Origin: Yunchengibacter salinarum
GTDB lineage: Bacteria > Pseudomonadota > Alphaproteobacteria > Sphingomonadales > Kordiimonadaceae
Direction of reading: 5' to 3'
Length of the DNA stretch: 64,000 bases
NCBI RefSeq assembly: GCF_037658235.1
Contig: NZ_JBBJLN010000006.1
Coordinates: 154,750-218,749 of the forward strand
The notes below the pieces were generated by a model. The model did no database searches. It saw nothing but the letters and a program-made list of their open reading frames with translations, and was not told the origin of the DNA. The position numbers were made by a program, and so were the translations under genes. Shown here one piece after another: positions 42,279-52,424 of this stretch. How positions within the stretch are numbered: position 1 is the stretch's first letter; each line of letters starts with the position of its first letter.

Positions 42279-43889
42279 GTGTCCCGATCCCTGCTTGCCG
42301 CGCTCGTTGATCGCCTGCCCCTTGGCGGTGACACAAATCCCGACCGAATCCGCTTCACCCCGGATCGGATCAAGACGGAACTGCTGTCGGGGCTGACCGT
42401 GGCGCTGGCGCTGGTGCCGGAAGCGGTGGCCTTTTCCTTCGTGGCGGGCGTGCATCCGCTGGTGGGGCTCTATGCCGCCTTCATCGTGGGGCTGGTCACC
42501 GCCATTCTGGGCGGCCAGCCGGGCATGATTTCCGGCGCCACCGGGGCGCTGGCGGTGGTGATGGTATCGCTGGTGGCCACCCACGGCGTGGAATATCTGT
42601 TTGCCACCGTGGTGCTGATGGGCCTGATACAGATCGCCGCCGGTGTGTTCCGGCTGGGCAAGTTCATCAGGCTGGTGCCGCACCCGGTCATGCTGGGCTT
42701 TGTCAACGGCCTGGCCATCGTGATCTTCCTCGCCCAGCTCAGTCAGTTTCAGGTGCCGGACGGCGGCGGCGGCGCACAGTGGATGGGCGGCGGACAACTG
42801 GCCACAATGCTGGGGCTGGTGGTGCTGACCATGGGAATCATCTGGCTGACCCCGCGCCTGACCAAAGTGGTGCCAGCGCCGCTGGTGGGCATCCTTGTGG
42901 TGGCCGCCGTGGTGATTGGCTTCGGCATCAATGTGCCGCGCGTGGGGGATCTGGCCTCCATCAAGGGTGGGCTGCCGCTGCTGCACATTCCCGAAGTGCC
43001 GCTTAATCTGGAAACCCTGACCATCATCGCCCCTTATGCCGTTATTCTGGCGGCCATCGGGCTGATCGAAAGCCTGCTCACGCTCAATCTGGTGGCGGAA
43101 ACCACCGGCAAGAAGGGCGGCGCCTCGCGGGAATGCGTGGCGCAGGGGCTGGCCAATGGCGTTACCGGCTTTTTCGGCGGCATGGGCGGTTGCGCCATGA
43201 TCGGGCAAAGCATCATCAATGTGGAATCCGGTGGCCGAACGCGCCTGTCCGGCATTGCCGCAGCCCTGTTTCTGCTGACCTTCGTGGTGGTGGGGTCCGG
43301 CCTGATCGAGCAGATTCCGCTGGCCGCGCTGGTGGGCGTGATGTTCATGGTGGTGCTGGGCACCTTTGCCTGGCGCTCGCTGCTGATTCTGCGCCGCATC
43401 CCCGCCACCGATGCCCTGGTGATGATCCTGGTCACGGTGGTGACCGTGCTGACCGACCTGGCCATTGCCGTGGTGGTGGGTGTGATCGTCTCGGCCCTGA
43501 CCTATAGCTGGAACAATGCCCGCCGCATCCATGCCCGCACCCGGTTTCTGGACGACGGCAGCAAGGTCTATGAAATCGACGGGCCGTTGTTTTTCGGGTC
43601 CACCGAAGGCTTTGCCGAGGTGTTCACACCGGATGCGGACCCGGATCGGGTGATCGTGGACTTCGAGACCAGCCGCGTGGTGGACCAAAGCGCGCTTCAG
43701 GCGATCGAGGACCTGGCCGCCAAATATGAAAGCCGGGGCAAGACCCTGCAACTGCGCCACCTGACACATGACTGCCACCGCCTGCTGAACCGGGCGGGCC
43801 AACTGATGGTGGACGCGGATGACGACCCGGATTATGGCCTGGCCGTGGATTATGACGTGCGCGTGGGCCAATTGGGCAGCGGCCACTAA
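42279..43889 (+). CDS. SulP-family anion transporter with STAS domain
   Basis: The 536-residue protein has about twelve transmembrane segments with the SulP sequences LTVALALVPEAVAFSFVAGVHPLVGLYAAF and GQPGMISGATGALAVVM, and a later TTGKKGGASRECVAQGLANGVTGFFGGMGGCAMIGQS. A C-terminal STAS domain (about residues 425-525) has VIVDFETSRVVDQSALQAIEDL. SulP proteins carry sulfate, bicarbonate or dicarboxylates. The GTG at 42279 (AAGGAAG upstream) is preferred over the GTG at 42261. The intrinsic terminator just upstream separates it from the receptor gene, so a promoter must lie in or close to that hairpin or some read-through occurs. Confidence 0.9.
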   Translation: MSRSLLAALVDRLPLGGDTNPDRIRFTPDRIKTELLSGLTVALALVPEAVAFSFVAGVHPLVGLYAAFIVGLVTAILGGQPGMISGATGALAVVMVSLVATHGVEYLFATVVLMGLIQIAAGVFRLGKFIRLVPHPVMLGFVNGLAIVIFLAQLSQFQVPDGGGGAQWMGGGQLATMLGLVVLTMGIIWLTPRLTKVVPAPLVGILVVAAVVIGFGINVPRVGDLASIKGGLPLLHIPEVPLNLETLTIIAPYAVILAAIGLIESLLTLNLVAETTGKKGGASRECVAQGLANGVTGFFGGMGGCAMIGQSIINVESGGRTRLSGIAAALFLLTFVVVGSGLIEQIPLAALVGVMFMVVLGTFAWRSLLILRRIPATDALVMILVTVVTVLTDLAIAVVVGVIVSALTYSWNNARRIHARTRFLDDGSKVYEIDGPLFFGSTEGFAEVFTPDADPDRVIVDFETSRVVDQSALQAIEDLAAKYESRGKTLQLRHLTHDCHRLLNRAGQLMVDADDDPDYGLAVDYDVRVGQLGSGH

Positions 43890-43909
43890 CAGCCACCCCC
43901 ACCAACGCC

Positions 43910-44013
43910 GCTTCTACCGGTGCTGCTCACGGCAGCGCCGGAGGCCACAAGCTTGGCCCGCCGGGAGTCCGGCGCCCCCGCGGAGCGCACGCGACAGCGT
44001 GCCTGCGTGAGCG
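43910..44013 (-). repeat. Dispersed GC-rich intergenic repeat, copy C (full length)
   Basis: Read on the minus strand, this segment runs CGCTCACGC, GCTCCGCGGGGGCGCCGG, CGGCGGGCCAAGCTTGTGG, GCCTCCGGCGCTGCCGTGAG, CACCGGTAGAAGC. It matches copies A and B near 12.7-12.9 kb in inverse orientation. It starts 21 bases after the SulP stop. Confidence 0.82.
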
Positions 44014-44023
44014 AAAAGGAGCC

Positions 44024-44090
44024 CCTACCGGTGCTGCTCACGGCAGCGCCGGAGGCCACGACCGTGGCCCGCCGGTAGTCCGGCGCCCAT
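44024..44090 (-). repeat. Dispersed GC-rich intergenic repeat, copy D (partial)
   Basis: This second inverted copy holds the CGGCGGGCCACGGTCGTGG core, GCCTCCGGCGCTGCCGTGAG and CACCGGTAG. The 5' third (from CGCTCACGC) is not recognisable. Copies C and D are direct repeats of each other, 10 bp apart. Confidence 0.78.
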
Positions 44091-44135
44091 TTGGAGCCGG
44101 GCGCGGAGCGCCAAGGCGTGAAATCAAACCGAGTC

Positions 44136-44528
44136 TTAAAACCGCTCGTGGGTAAGGTCCTGAAGTCGCCCGGCAAGGTCATTGCCTTTGGAACTGCGCG
44201 TCAGGTTGGTCTTGTCGATCAGGCCAAGCGCGCCGGTAAGCAGGTTGCGGTTGATTTCGCTGTCCCGCCACGCGCTGCGCTGGGCCGGCGAAAAACTGCG
44301 CGGATGATGGCCGAGCAGGCGCTGTGTTTCGGCGAAATGCCTGTCATCGCGGGCATCGGCCACGCGGGTCATGGCCAGTTCCGCAATGGGCTGCCCCGGC
44401 CCGTAGGCTTTCTGCACCAGGGCAGCGGCATCATCACTGTCATTGGCCTGGGCACTGATGGGGGCGATACTCAAAACAGCGCCGATCGTTGCGGCAATCG
44501 GCATAAGGCGTTTGGTGAAATGGATCAT
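44136..44528 (-). CDS. Small secreted protein of unknown function
   Basis: A 130-residue protein with a Sec signal peptide (about residues 1-28, ending ISAQAND) and a mature part with many charged residues and the segments ADARDDRHFAETQRLLGHHPRSFSPAQRSAW and RSSKGNDLAGRLQDLTHERF. I do not recognise a family. The start follows GAGGAGCGATATC. It lies downstream of the RTX gene on the same strand, with a hairpin between, so it is probably transcribed on its own. Confidence 0.62.
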   Translation of the reverse strand: MIHFTKRLMPIAATIGAVLSIAPISAQANDSDDAAALVQKAYGPGQPIAELAMTRVADARDDRHFAETQRLLGHHPRSFSPAQRSAWRDSEINRNLLTGALGLIDKTNLTRSSKGNDLAGRLQDLTHERF

Positions 44529-44692
44529 GATATCGCTCCTCTTGTTTCGAGAAACAATATGCCCGTCAAACGCGATGGTGGAAAATCAAGCCCGGTCCCC
44601 TTGTCGTGACCGCCCTGTGACGTCAGAGACGTGACACAGCATAGGCCGTTGGCCGACAAACGCCCGACCGGCCCTGAAAGTCACCAGCCCTG

Positions 44693-44728
44693 AAAACACA
44701 TCTGCCGGGAGCAACCGCCCCCGGCAGA
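44693..44728 (-). terminator. Probable terminator of the RTX gene
   Basis: Read on the minus strand, TCTGCCGGG and CCCGGCAGA form a perfect 9-bp stem with a 10-base loop, followed by TGTGTTTTC. It is 26 bases past the stop of the giant gene. Confidence 0.7.
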
Positions 44729-44753
44729 CAAACGCTTCACGATCTGGCACGCA

Positions 44754-47700
44754 TCAGATCACGATGGTCAGATCATCGATCTCGTCCTCGCCAATGCCGT
44801 TCAGTTGGATGAACTGGCCATCGCCCAGGTCGATGCGGGCGCCCAGGAAGCCATTGCTGTCAAAGGCATTCTCCGTGGCCTGGCGCACCGCCTCAACGCT
44901 GTCAAAGCCGTTCGTCAGGAAGCGCAGGTCGAGCACGTCCTCGTCGGCATCGAAGTCGGTGATCACATCCCGCCCCGGCGTGCCGCCGAAGATGAACTGA
45001 TCGGCCCCGTTGCCGCCGGTGAGGGTGTCATTGCCCGGACCGCCCCAGAGCGTATCCGCCCCGTTGCCGCCATCGACCACGTCATCCCCGGCACCGTTAA
45101 AGATCACATCGGCACCGGTTCCGGCATTCAGGGTGTCATTCCCCGCGCCGCCATAGATCACGTCGTCATTATCCCCGGCATCCACATTGTCGTCACCGCG
45201 ACCGGCCCCGATCACGTCATCCCCGGCGCCGCCGGTGAGGGTGTCGTTGCCATCGCCGTCACGGCCCGCGAACACGGCATCATTGCCCGCGCCCAGGTCC
45301 ACGCGGTCATTGCCGCGACCGGTAACCACAAGATCGTCACCATCCCCAAGGCGGGCATCGTCATCCCCGTCCCCAAGGCGGATACGGTCCCCGCGAAGAC
45401 TGCCGACCACCGTGTCGTTGCCGGTATTTTCCACCAGGTCCACAATGCGGTCATCCCCAAAGACCGGGGCATCCACACTGTCATCCAGGCCATCGCCCGT
45501 GTCGCTACCGGCCCCCGTGTTGCTACCCGTGTCGCCACCGGCACCACCGGCACCGGTATTGCCGCCGCCCGTGTTGCCGCCGCCGGAGCCGCCGCCGGAG
45601 CCACCACCCGTATCGGGCGTGGACGGCTGCGGCACATTGAAGGTGAGCGTATTGCCACTAACCGCAAAGGCACTGCCATCACTGACCGCAAAGCCGAGTG
45701 TCAGGCTGCCCCCCGGTTCGGCGGAACCGGTGTTCAACACCAGATTCCCCGCCGCGATTTCGGCGGCATCCACCACGGTGCCCGGCACCACAACGGCCCC
45801 GGAAAGTTCCAATCCGGCTGGCACCGTATCGATCCGAACCGACCGCAGGCTGTCGCCCTCATCACCGTCGTTGAAGCCGAAATCACCCAGCGAAAGCTTC
45901 AGCGTGGTGTCGCTGGAAATGGTGACCGCGCTATCGGTGCCCGTGGGTGATACATTGGTCTCGAACACCAGATTGTCGTTCAGCGCGGACAGGGCGGAAA
46001 TATTGGCCCCCACCAGACGCAGGCTTTCATCCTGGCCCAGATCGATCACCAGATCGCCGCCGGTCTCCGTGGCTGCGTTCTGTACCGCCGTAAGATCGGT
46101 CAGGCCGTTTGCCGTGTTGGACAGGTCGATCACGTCCTCGCTTGCCACAAAGTCCGTGATCACGGCACTGGATGCGGCATCCGCCACGAAGGTATCGCCC
46201 CCTTCGCCGCCGGTGAGCGTGTCCGTACCGTCCCCGCCCGTCAGCGTATCGGCGCCGAACAGACCTTCCAGGGAATCGCGCCCGGCGCCGCCGGTCAGGG
46301 TGTCATCCCCGCCGCCGCCGGTCAGGGTGTCATCCCCGTCCGTGCCGGTTTCGGCCCGGCCCGGCTCGATGATCCCTGTCTCGGCCTCGGAAACCGCCGT
46401 GGAAAGGTTGCCGCCGGTGAAGCTGGTGGCCGCTCCGGCGCTGTCACCACTGGCCAGCGAGTTGGAGGCATCGCCCTGGGCCACATTGCTAACCTTGCCG
46501 ATATTGAGCAGGGCATCGGCCCCGTCGGACTGGCTCGCCGCATTGCGGGTTTCCGCATTGACGCCGGAGATCACAGCCGCCGCGTCGTCGGATGCGGCGC
46601 TGGTGTCCGTGCCGCTATTGGTGCCCGTGGTTTCCACCACCCGCTTGGCCGTGGCACTGTCGGACAGGTCCACCGTCTGGCTGCTGTTGGCGGCGGTACT
46701 CACCTCGCCCGCAATGGCCTTGAAGGCTTCCGTCTGGGTGTCGCCGGCCCCGCCCGCGCCGGTGGCGGTGGACGCCGCCAGCTTGGCGGTGTTGAGCACT
46801 TCCGTACCCGCACTGAAGACGGCCTCACCATCCTCGTCGCCCTGAAGGGCCGCGGTAATCGGATCGAAGCTGGTCAGGGCCAGATCCGGGTTCAGGTTGA
46901 GCGCGGACTTCACCAGAGTCTCCGCCTCGCTGACCGTTACGCCGTCCTGCGCCGCCAATTCCACGATCAGGGTGGTGACCGGTGTGATAACGCTGGAGCC
47001 TGCCGGTGCCTTCAACACATCGGTAAAGGCGATATTGGTGGTCAGGTCCGTGGCGGCGGTGAGCGGATTGCCCTGATCATCCACCGGATGGCCGGGCAGG
47101 TCGTCCGCCACGGTGGTCAGATCCCCCACCATGAAGAGGTCGCCGCTGGCCGCACTGGGCATTTCAAACCGGCCCGCTTCATCCGAGAAGGTGAACACAT
47201 CCGTACCCTCGTCGAACTGGCCGTTGCCATTGGCATCGGCAAAGACAAAGGCATTGGCGATGAAGCCATCCTGCGCCGAGTTGGCGGGCAGGTCGGTGAC
47301 CGTCACATTGACGGACACGGTTTCCGCCGGGCCGTTTGCCGGGTCCACGGTGATGCCGAGCGCCACGGAGGGTTCGGTCTCGAAGTCCAGCGCGCGGCCA
47401 TCCACCAGCTTGATATTGCCGCTGGCGTCCACTTCAAAGCGGTTGTCATCCAGCGTGATGGCATCCCCCGAAGCGGGCGCTTCACCGCCAATGGTGATGG
47501 TGCCCACATCGGCGCCCAGATCCCGTTCCTCCACATCCTGAAGGGCGACGGAAATACCGCCTTCGCCCTGAATGGTCACGGTGACCGTGCCGGTGCTGGT
47601 CTGAAGGCCGTCAGACACCGTGTAGTTGAAGGTATCCGTGGCCGTTTCGCCCACGCTCAGCCCGTTGAAGGCGCCGTTGGGATCATAGATCACGGCCCCC

Positions 47701-50700
47701 GTATCCGGGTCGACGCTGGCGGTGCCGCTGGTGCCCTCCAGGTCGAGAGACACGACGCTGAGCGGCTGGCCTTCCGGGTCGCTGTCATTGGCCGTCACAT
47801 CGATGGATACGGTACCGCTTTCCGAGACGGAATCCGCGTCATCCGTGGCCGTGGGGGCCTGATTGTCGCTGTCGAGCTGGAACACACCATCGGCAAAGGC
47901 GATCTGCTCCACGTCGATCAACACGTCCGTGTCGCCGCGATCGTCGGTGACGGTAACGCTGTCGCCTTCAAAGGCAATGGTGAAAGCGCCGGAGTTCTGG
48001 GCGAAGACCGCCGTGTCATTACCAACGCCGCCATTGAGGGTATCCGCCCCGCGGCCACCGATCAGGCGATCGTCAAACGACCCGCCAAACAGGCTGTCAT
48101 CGCCGGTGCCGCCCGTCAGCGTATCGTCATTGGCGCCGCCGCGAAGCGTGTCAGCCCCACTGCCGCCATCAAGACGGTCATTATCCAAACCACCATCAAT
48201 GAGGTCATTCCCGGCATCGCCAAAGGCCAGGTCATTGCCGTCGCCGAGGCCGATCGTGTCATCGCCCGCGGCCCCGAACACCTGGTTCGCGCCCCCGTCG
48301 CCGATCACATCGTCGCCGTGCCGGGTACCCTGCACGTTTTCCACATTGATCAGGGTATCTGTGGTGCCGAAGCCATCGTCGGCGGTGCCATTGGCAAGCG
48401 ACACGGTTACGCCGCCCGGCGCACCGGTGAAGGCCACCGTATCGCCGTTCACATCCGTGCCGCCGTCCAGCCTATCATTGCCGGCATCACCGCGCATGAA
48501 GTCGTCCCCGGCACCACCGGAGATGCTGTCATTGCCATCACCGCCAAAGGCGCTGTCAAAGGCACCGTCACCGGCGTCGATGAGATCATCCCCGCCATTG
48601 CCGGAGAGATTGTCGCTCCCCGCGCCGCCGGACAGGGTGTCATCCAGGCTGCCGCCGCTCAGCAGATCATCATCAGCGGTGCCCGCGAGGCTTTCACCCA
48701 TGGGGGCCGCTTCCGGGGCGTCGGGCAGGACCAGATCGTCTTCCGACAGATCCGCCGCCGCAACGCCGCGAAGGGTGAGAGACTGGCCATTGCCATAATC
48801 CACCACCAGATCGCCATTGAAATCGCTGGATGCGGCCAGCAGACCGGCCAGATCGGTGAAGGGCACCGGCGCATCCCGCAGGTCCAGCGTGTCCTCGCCG
48901 GGCGTGAAGTCCATGATCACGTCATTGGCGAGGATGTTGTGAAGCTCGAAGCGATCACGACCCGCCCCGCCGGTCATGGTGTCGGCACCAAAGGCGGAGC
49001 CGTCGAACTCATCATCGCCGATGATGGTCTCGTTCCCGGCGCCGCCGACGATCACGTCATGGCCCGCGCCGCCTTCCAGTTCCGCAAAGGCGGACGGATT
49101 GTTGTTTGCACTCGCATCCAGTGTGTCGTCGCCGGCACCACCATTGGCAAACAGAACCTGATCCACATTGCCGGCGATAATCGCGTCATTGCCCGAACCG
49201 CCGAACAGATTGTCGCTGCCGCCCTGACCATAAAGGGTATCGTCACCGCCCTGGCCAAAGGCGAAGTCATCCCCGTTGGAGCCGACAAAATTGTCATTGC
49301 CGTCGGTGGCGGCCATGTTTTTGCCAAGGCGGAAATCCGCCGCCGACAGGTCTTCGAGCAGAACGCCTTGCAGGGTCAGGGAATTGCCATTGCCATAGTC
49401 AATGACCACATCGCCCCCCGCCTGGCTCATAAAGCCCTGAAGCTGCTCAAAGGTGAAGAAGGGCACGGATGCACTGGTCAGATCGACCCCATCCCCGCCC
49501 GGCGTGAAGTCCGTGATCACGTCATTGCCGTCGGTGGAATTGATCCTGAAGGTGTCGAAGCCGCCATTACCGGTGAGCGTATCGCTGCCCGCACCAAAGC
49601 CAGTGCCAATGTAATCGTCGTCGATAACGTCATGGCACGCGCCGCCGATCAACAGGTCATCACCGTCCCCACCATTCAGGTTCACACGGGTGGCGGAACC
49701 GGACGCATCCAGCGTGTCGTTTCCGGAATCACCGAACGCCGATTCACTCAAATCATCGGTATTGCCGGGCAGGATCAGGTCATTGCCGACCCCGCCACTC
49801 AGGTTATCCCTACCGCCTTCGCCCAGCAGGGTGTCATCCCCGGCACCGCCCTCAATGTCATCGTCGCCATTGCTGCCGATCAGCCGATCATTGCCCCCAT
49901 TGCCTCGGATGTCGTCATCCGCGAGGCTGCCGGTCAGGGTCTCCCCGTCATCATTGCCGATCACCAGATTCTTGCCGAACCGGAAGTCCGCCTCGCTCAG
50001 ATTGGACAGGGCCACATTCTTCAGGGTCAGGGTTTCGCCATTGCCATAGTCAATGACAATATCATTGCCTGTTTGGGTGGCCGCGTTCAGCAGTTCCTGC
50101 AGGTTGAAGAAGGGGGCATTTGCATCCGTGAAGTCGATCCGATCCGCGCCAGGCGTGAAATCCGTGATCACATCGCTTGCCAGAATGCTCGCAAGCTGGA
50201 AAGTGTCGTCGCCGCCAAGCCCCGTGAGCGTGTCGGCCCCGACGCCGCCATCGAGGGCCTCGTCCCGAATAAAGTCGCTTTGGGCGCTGCCGAGGATACG
50301 GTCGCTGCCGTCCCCGCCGGACAGGAAACCGCCTTCGGTGGCAAGGGAGCCATCGACGGTATCATTGCCGTCACCGCCGAACGCACTGGCCCGGCCCCGA
50401 CCTGTGATCAACAGGTCATTGCCGCGCCCGCCGCTCAGGTGATCGTCTCCCTCTTCGCCGGAGAGCGTGTCATTGCCCCCGTCACCCCGAAGATCATCCG
50501 CGCCGGAACCGCCAAAGAGCGCATCATCGCCCTCACGGCCATAAAGGTCGTCTTCCCCGTCCAGCCCGCGCAGAATATCATTGCCGTCAGCACCGCGAAT
50601 GGTGTCGTCGCCATTGCTGCCGGTCAGTGTGTCATCGCGACTGGTGCCATCAAGATCAAGGCCCAGAGACACATCGCCTTCCCTCAAATCGGCCAGCGCC

Positions 50701-52424
50701 ACGCCTTTCAGGGTCAGGGTTTGGCCATGGCCGAAATCGACCACCGTGTCGCCATTGCTCTCGCTGGAAATAGCCTTCAGCCCGTCCAGGGTGAACACAC
50801 CGAGATTGGCACTGACATGGGTCAGGTCCAGCGTGTCCAGGCCCGGCGTGAAATCAGTGATCACGTCGCTGGAGGCGATGTTGTTGATCAGGAACACGTC
50901 CGCATCGCCGCCCCCGGTGAGCGTATCATCGCCGTTATGAACCTGGGTCCGGTATTCCGCCTGGTCGCCGCTCAGGGTGTCGCGCCCCTGGCCCCCGATG
51001 ATCACATCATCGCCGCCGTCGCCGTCCAGGCGGTTTCTGGTTACGGAATTGCTGGCATCCAGCGTGTCATTGCCAAGGCCGCCATCGGCTTCTTCCCGGA
51101 AGCTGTCCGTGTCATTGTTGCCCGGCAAGAGCAGATCATTGCCGTCCCCGCCTTGCAGGAAGTCCCGCCCGGCACCGCCGCGAAGGGTGTCATCACCGCC
51201 GGAACCGAACAGATTGTCGTCGCCCGGCGTGCCGGTCACAGCCTCATTGTCGCCATTGCCGTTGAAATCCAGGCCCAGCCCGTCGAAATCATCTTCGGAA
51301 AGTTCGTCAATGGTCACGCCGCGCAGGGTCAGGCTACCGCCCGCCGCATGGGCGATGACCACATCATCTCCAACTTGCGTCATGGTCTCCCGCAGGGCGT
51401 CAAAGGTGTAAACGCCCGTCAGGATGTTATTGAAATCAATTTCGTCCGTGCCAGGCGTGAAATCCGTGATCACATCATGGCCGAAAGGGGAGAAGATGCG
51501 GAAGTGCGCGTCTCCGCCGCCGCCCGTGAGCGTATCGTCACCGGATTGCGCCTCGGTGGCCTTATAGGGGTCGTCATCAATGGTGGAATGCCCCCCATCT
51601 CCGCCGATGATCACATCATCCCCGGCGCCGCCCGCCAACTGGCTGTTGGCGTGGTCGATGGCGTTTCCGGCCGTGATGGTGTCATTGCCGTCACCACCGG
51701 CCGCGAACTCGAAGCTGTCATGATTGCCGGTGTCGATCCGGTCATTGCCCGCGCCGGCGAAAATTTCATCGCCGCCGGAGCCGCCGCGCAGGTCATCATT
51801 GCCGCCGGAGCCACTGATCGTATCGTCGCCGCCAAGACCCATAATGGTGTCCTGGCCCTCGCCCCCCACAAGGCTGTCGTCCCCTACGGTGCCTTCGATC
51901 ACCTGATCCTGATTGCCGCCCTGGAAGCTGGTGTCGAAAATGAAATCATCGGCGCGCAGGTCATCGGCATTCACATCCTGAAGGGTCAAGGTGTGCGAAC
52001 GGCCCTGATCGTCCGTGCCAAGATGAATGACCACGTTCGTGCCATCCTGCTCGGCGTTGCCCAGAAGGCCGTCAAGATCCACAAAGGGCACATCGGTTTC
52101 ACCGAAATCCACACGGTCCTGGCCCGGCGTGAAATCGGTGATGGTGTCACTGCCGCCCCCGTCGCGCACCAGGAACACATCAAAGCCCGCATCACCGGTC
52201 AGCCGGTCGGCGCCCGCGCCGCCATCAAGCGTGTCATCCCCGTCACCACCGGAAAGGGTATCGCTATTGCCGCCCCCGAACAGCAGATCGTGGCCGCCAC
52301 CCCCGTTGATGACATCATGATTTCCGCCGCCTGAGAGGGTGTCGTTGCCCCCGGCGCCGTCAATGCTGTCAAAACCCAGTGTCCCGAAAAGCTGATCGTC
52401 CGATGCCGTGCCGATGATATCCAT
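44754..52424 (-). CDS. Giant RTX calcium-binding repeat protein, type I secretion substrate
   Basis: The 2556-residue, strongly acidic protein begins directly with GGxGxDxxx nonapeptides and has no Sec signal. Six modules of about 200 residues (roughly 1-1230) each hold RTX nonapeptides, then a DVITDFTPGxDxxD segment and a short VIDYGNGxTLTLxGV strand region. A pure RTX stretch follows (to 1480), then a cadherin-like tandem repeat (QAPTATDDADSVSESGTV, about 1520), a second cadherin-like unit near 1630, an SdrD-like ANAFVFADANGNGQFDEGT unit near 1725, and a long helical region. Two more RTX modules end at the C-terminal IDDLTIVI, which fits a type I secretion signal. No HlyB/HlyD/TolC genes adjoin it. 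It is probably a surface adhesin or S-layer/biofilm protein. Confidence 0.9.
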   Translation of the reverse strand: MDIIGTASDDQLFGTLGFDSIDGAGGNDTLSGGGNHDVINGGGGHDLLFGGGNSDTLSGGDGDDTLDGGAGADRLTGDAGFDVFLVRDGGGSDTITDFTPGQDRVDFGETDVPFVDLDGLLGNAEQDGTNVVIHLGTDDQGRSHTLTLQDVNADDLRADDFIFDTSFQGGNQDQVIEGTVGDDSLVGGEGQDTIMGLGGDDTISGSGGNDDLRGGSGGDEIFAGAGNDRIDTGNHDSFEFAAGGDGNDTITAGNAIDHANSQLAGGAGDDVIIGGDGGHSTIDDDPYKATEAQSGDDTLTGGGGDAHFRIFSPFGHDVITDFTPGTDEIDFNNILTGVYTFDALRETMTQVGDDVVIAHAAGGSLTLRGVTIDELSEDDFDGLGLDFNGNGDNEAVTGTPGDDNLFGSGGDDTLRGGAGRDFLQGGDGNDLLLPGNNDTDSFREEADGGLGNDTLDASNSVTRNRLDGDGGDDVIIGGQGRDTLSGDQAEYRTQVHNGDDTLTGGGDADVFLINNIASSDVITDFTPGLDTLDLTHVSANLGVFTLDGLKAISSESNGDTVVDFGHGQTLTLKGVALADLREGDVSLGLDLDGTSRDDTLTGSNGDDTIRGADGNDILRGLDGEDDLYGREGDDALFGGSGADDLRGDGGNDTLSGEEGDDHLSGGRGNDLLITGRGRASAFGGDGNDTVDGSLATEGGFLSGGDGSDRILGSAQSDFIRDEALDGGVGADTLTGLGGDDTFQLASILASDVITDFTPGADRIDFTDANAPFFNLQELLNAATQTGNDIVIDYGNGETLTLKNVALSNLSEADFRFGKNLVIGNDDGETLTGSLADDDIRGNGGNDRLIGSNGDDDIEGGAGDDTLLGEGGRDNLSGGVGNDLILPGNTDDLSESAFGDSGNDTLDASGSATRVNLNGGDGDDLLIGGACHDVIDDDYIGTGFGAGSDTLTGNGGFDTFRINSTDGNDVITDFTPGGDGVDLTSASVPFFTFEQLQGFMSQAGGDVVIDYGNGNSLTLQGVLLEDLSAADFRLGKNMAATDGNDNFVGSNGDDFAFGQGGDDTLYGQGGSDNLFGGSGNDAIIAGNVDQVLFANGGAGDDTLDASANNNPSAFAELEGGAGHDVIVGGAGNETIIGDDEFDGSAFGADTMTGGAGRDRFELHNILANDVIMDFTPGEDTLDLRDAPVPFTDLAGLLAASSDFNGDLVVDYGNGQSLTLRGVAAADLSEDDLVLPDAPEAAPMGESLAGTADDDLLSGGSLDDTLSGGAGSDNLSGNGGDDLIDAGDGAFDSAFGGDGNDSISGGAGDDFMRGDAGNDRLDGGTDVNGDTVAFTGAPGGVTVSLANGTADDGFGTTDTLINVENVQGTRHGDDVIGDGGANQVFGAAGDDTIGLGDGNDLAFGDAGNDLIDGGLDNDRLDGGSGADTLRGGANDDTLTGGTGDDSLFGGSFDDRLIGGRGADTLNGGVGNDTAVFAQNSGAFTIAFEGDSVTVTDDRGDTDVLIDVEQIAFADGVFQLDSDNQAPTATDDADSVSESGTVSIDVTANDSDPEGQPLSVVSLDLEGTSGTASVDPDTGAVIYDPNGAFNGLSVGETATDTFNYTVSDGLQTSTGTVTVTIQGEGGISVALQDVEERDLGADVGTITIGGEAPASGDAITLDDNRFEVDASGNIKLVDGRALDFETEPSVALGITVDPANGPAETVSVNVTVTDLPANSAQDGFIANAFVFADANGNGQFDEGTDVFTFSDEAGRFEMPSAASGDLFMVGDLTTVADDLPGHPVDDQGNPLTAATDLTTNIAFTDVLKAPAGSSVITPVTTLIVELAAQDGVTVSEAETLVKSALNLNPDLALTSFDPITAALQGDEDGEAVFSAGTEVLNTAKLAASTATGAGGAGDTQTEAFKAIAGEVSTAANSSQTVDLSDSATAKRVVETTGTNSGTDTSAASDDAAAVISGVNAETRNAASQSDGADALLNIGKVSNVAQGDASNSLASGDSAGAATSFTGGNLSTAVSEAETGIIEPGRAETGTDGDDTLTGGGGDDTLTGGAGRDSLEGLFGADTLTGGDGTDTLTGGEGGDTFVADAASSAVITDFVASEDVIDLSNTANGLTDLTAVQNAATETGGDLVIDLGQDESLRLVGANISALSALNDNLVFETNVSPTGTDSAVTISSDTTLKLSLGDFGFNDGDEGDSLRSVRIDTVPAGLELSGAVVVPGTVVDAAEIAAGNLVLNTGSAEPGGSLTLGFAVSDGSAFAVSGNTLTFNVPQPSTPDTGGGSGGGSGGGNTGGGNTGAGGAGGDTGSNTGAGSDTGDGLDDSVDAPVFGDDRIVDLVENTGNDTVVGSLRGDRIRLGDGDDDARLGDGDDLVVTGRGNDRVDLGAGNDAVFAGRDGDGNDTLTGGAGDDVIGAGRGDDNVDAGDNDDVIYGGAGNDTLNAGTGADVIFNGAGDDVVDGGNGADTLWGGPGNDTLTGGNGADQFIFGGTPGRDVITDFDADEDVLDLRFLTNGFDSVEAVRQATENAFDSNGFLGARIDLGDGQFIQLNGIGEDEIDDLTIVI

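Noticed and set aside
47088..52334. A 1748-codon open frame on the plus strand, antisense to the RTX gene.
   Set aside because: It mirrors the repetitive codons of the RTX gene, has a low-complexity translation without a family pattern, and no ribosome site. It is a shadow of the repeats.
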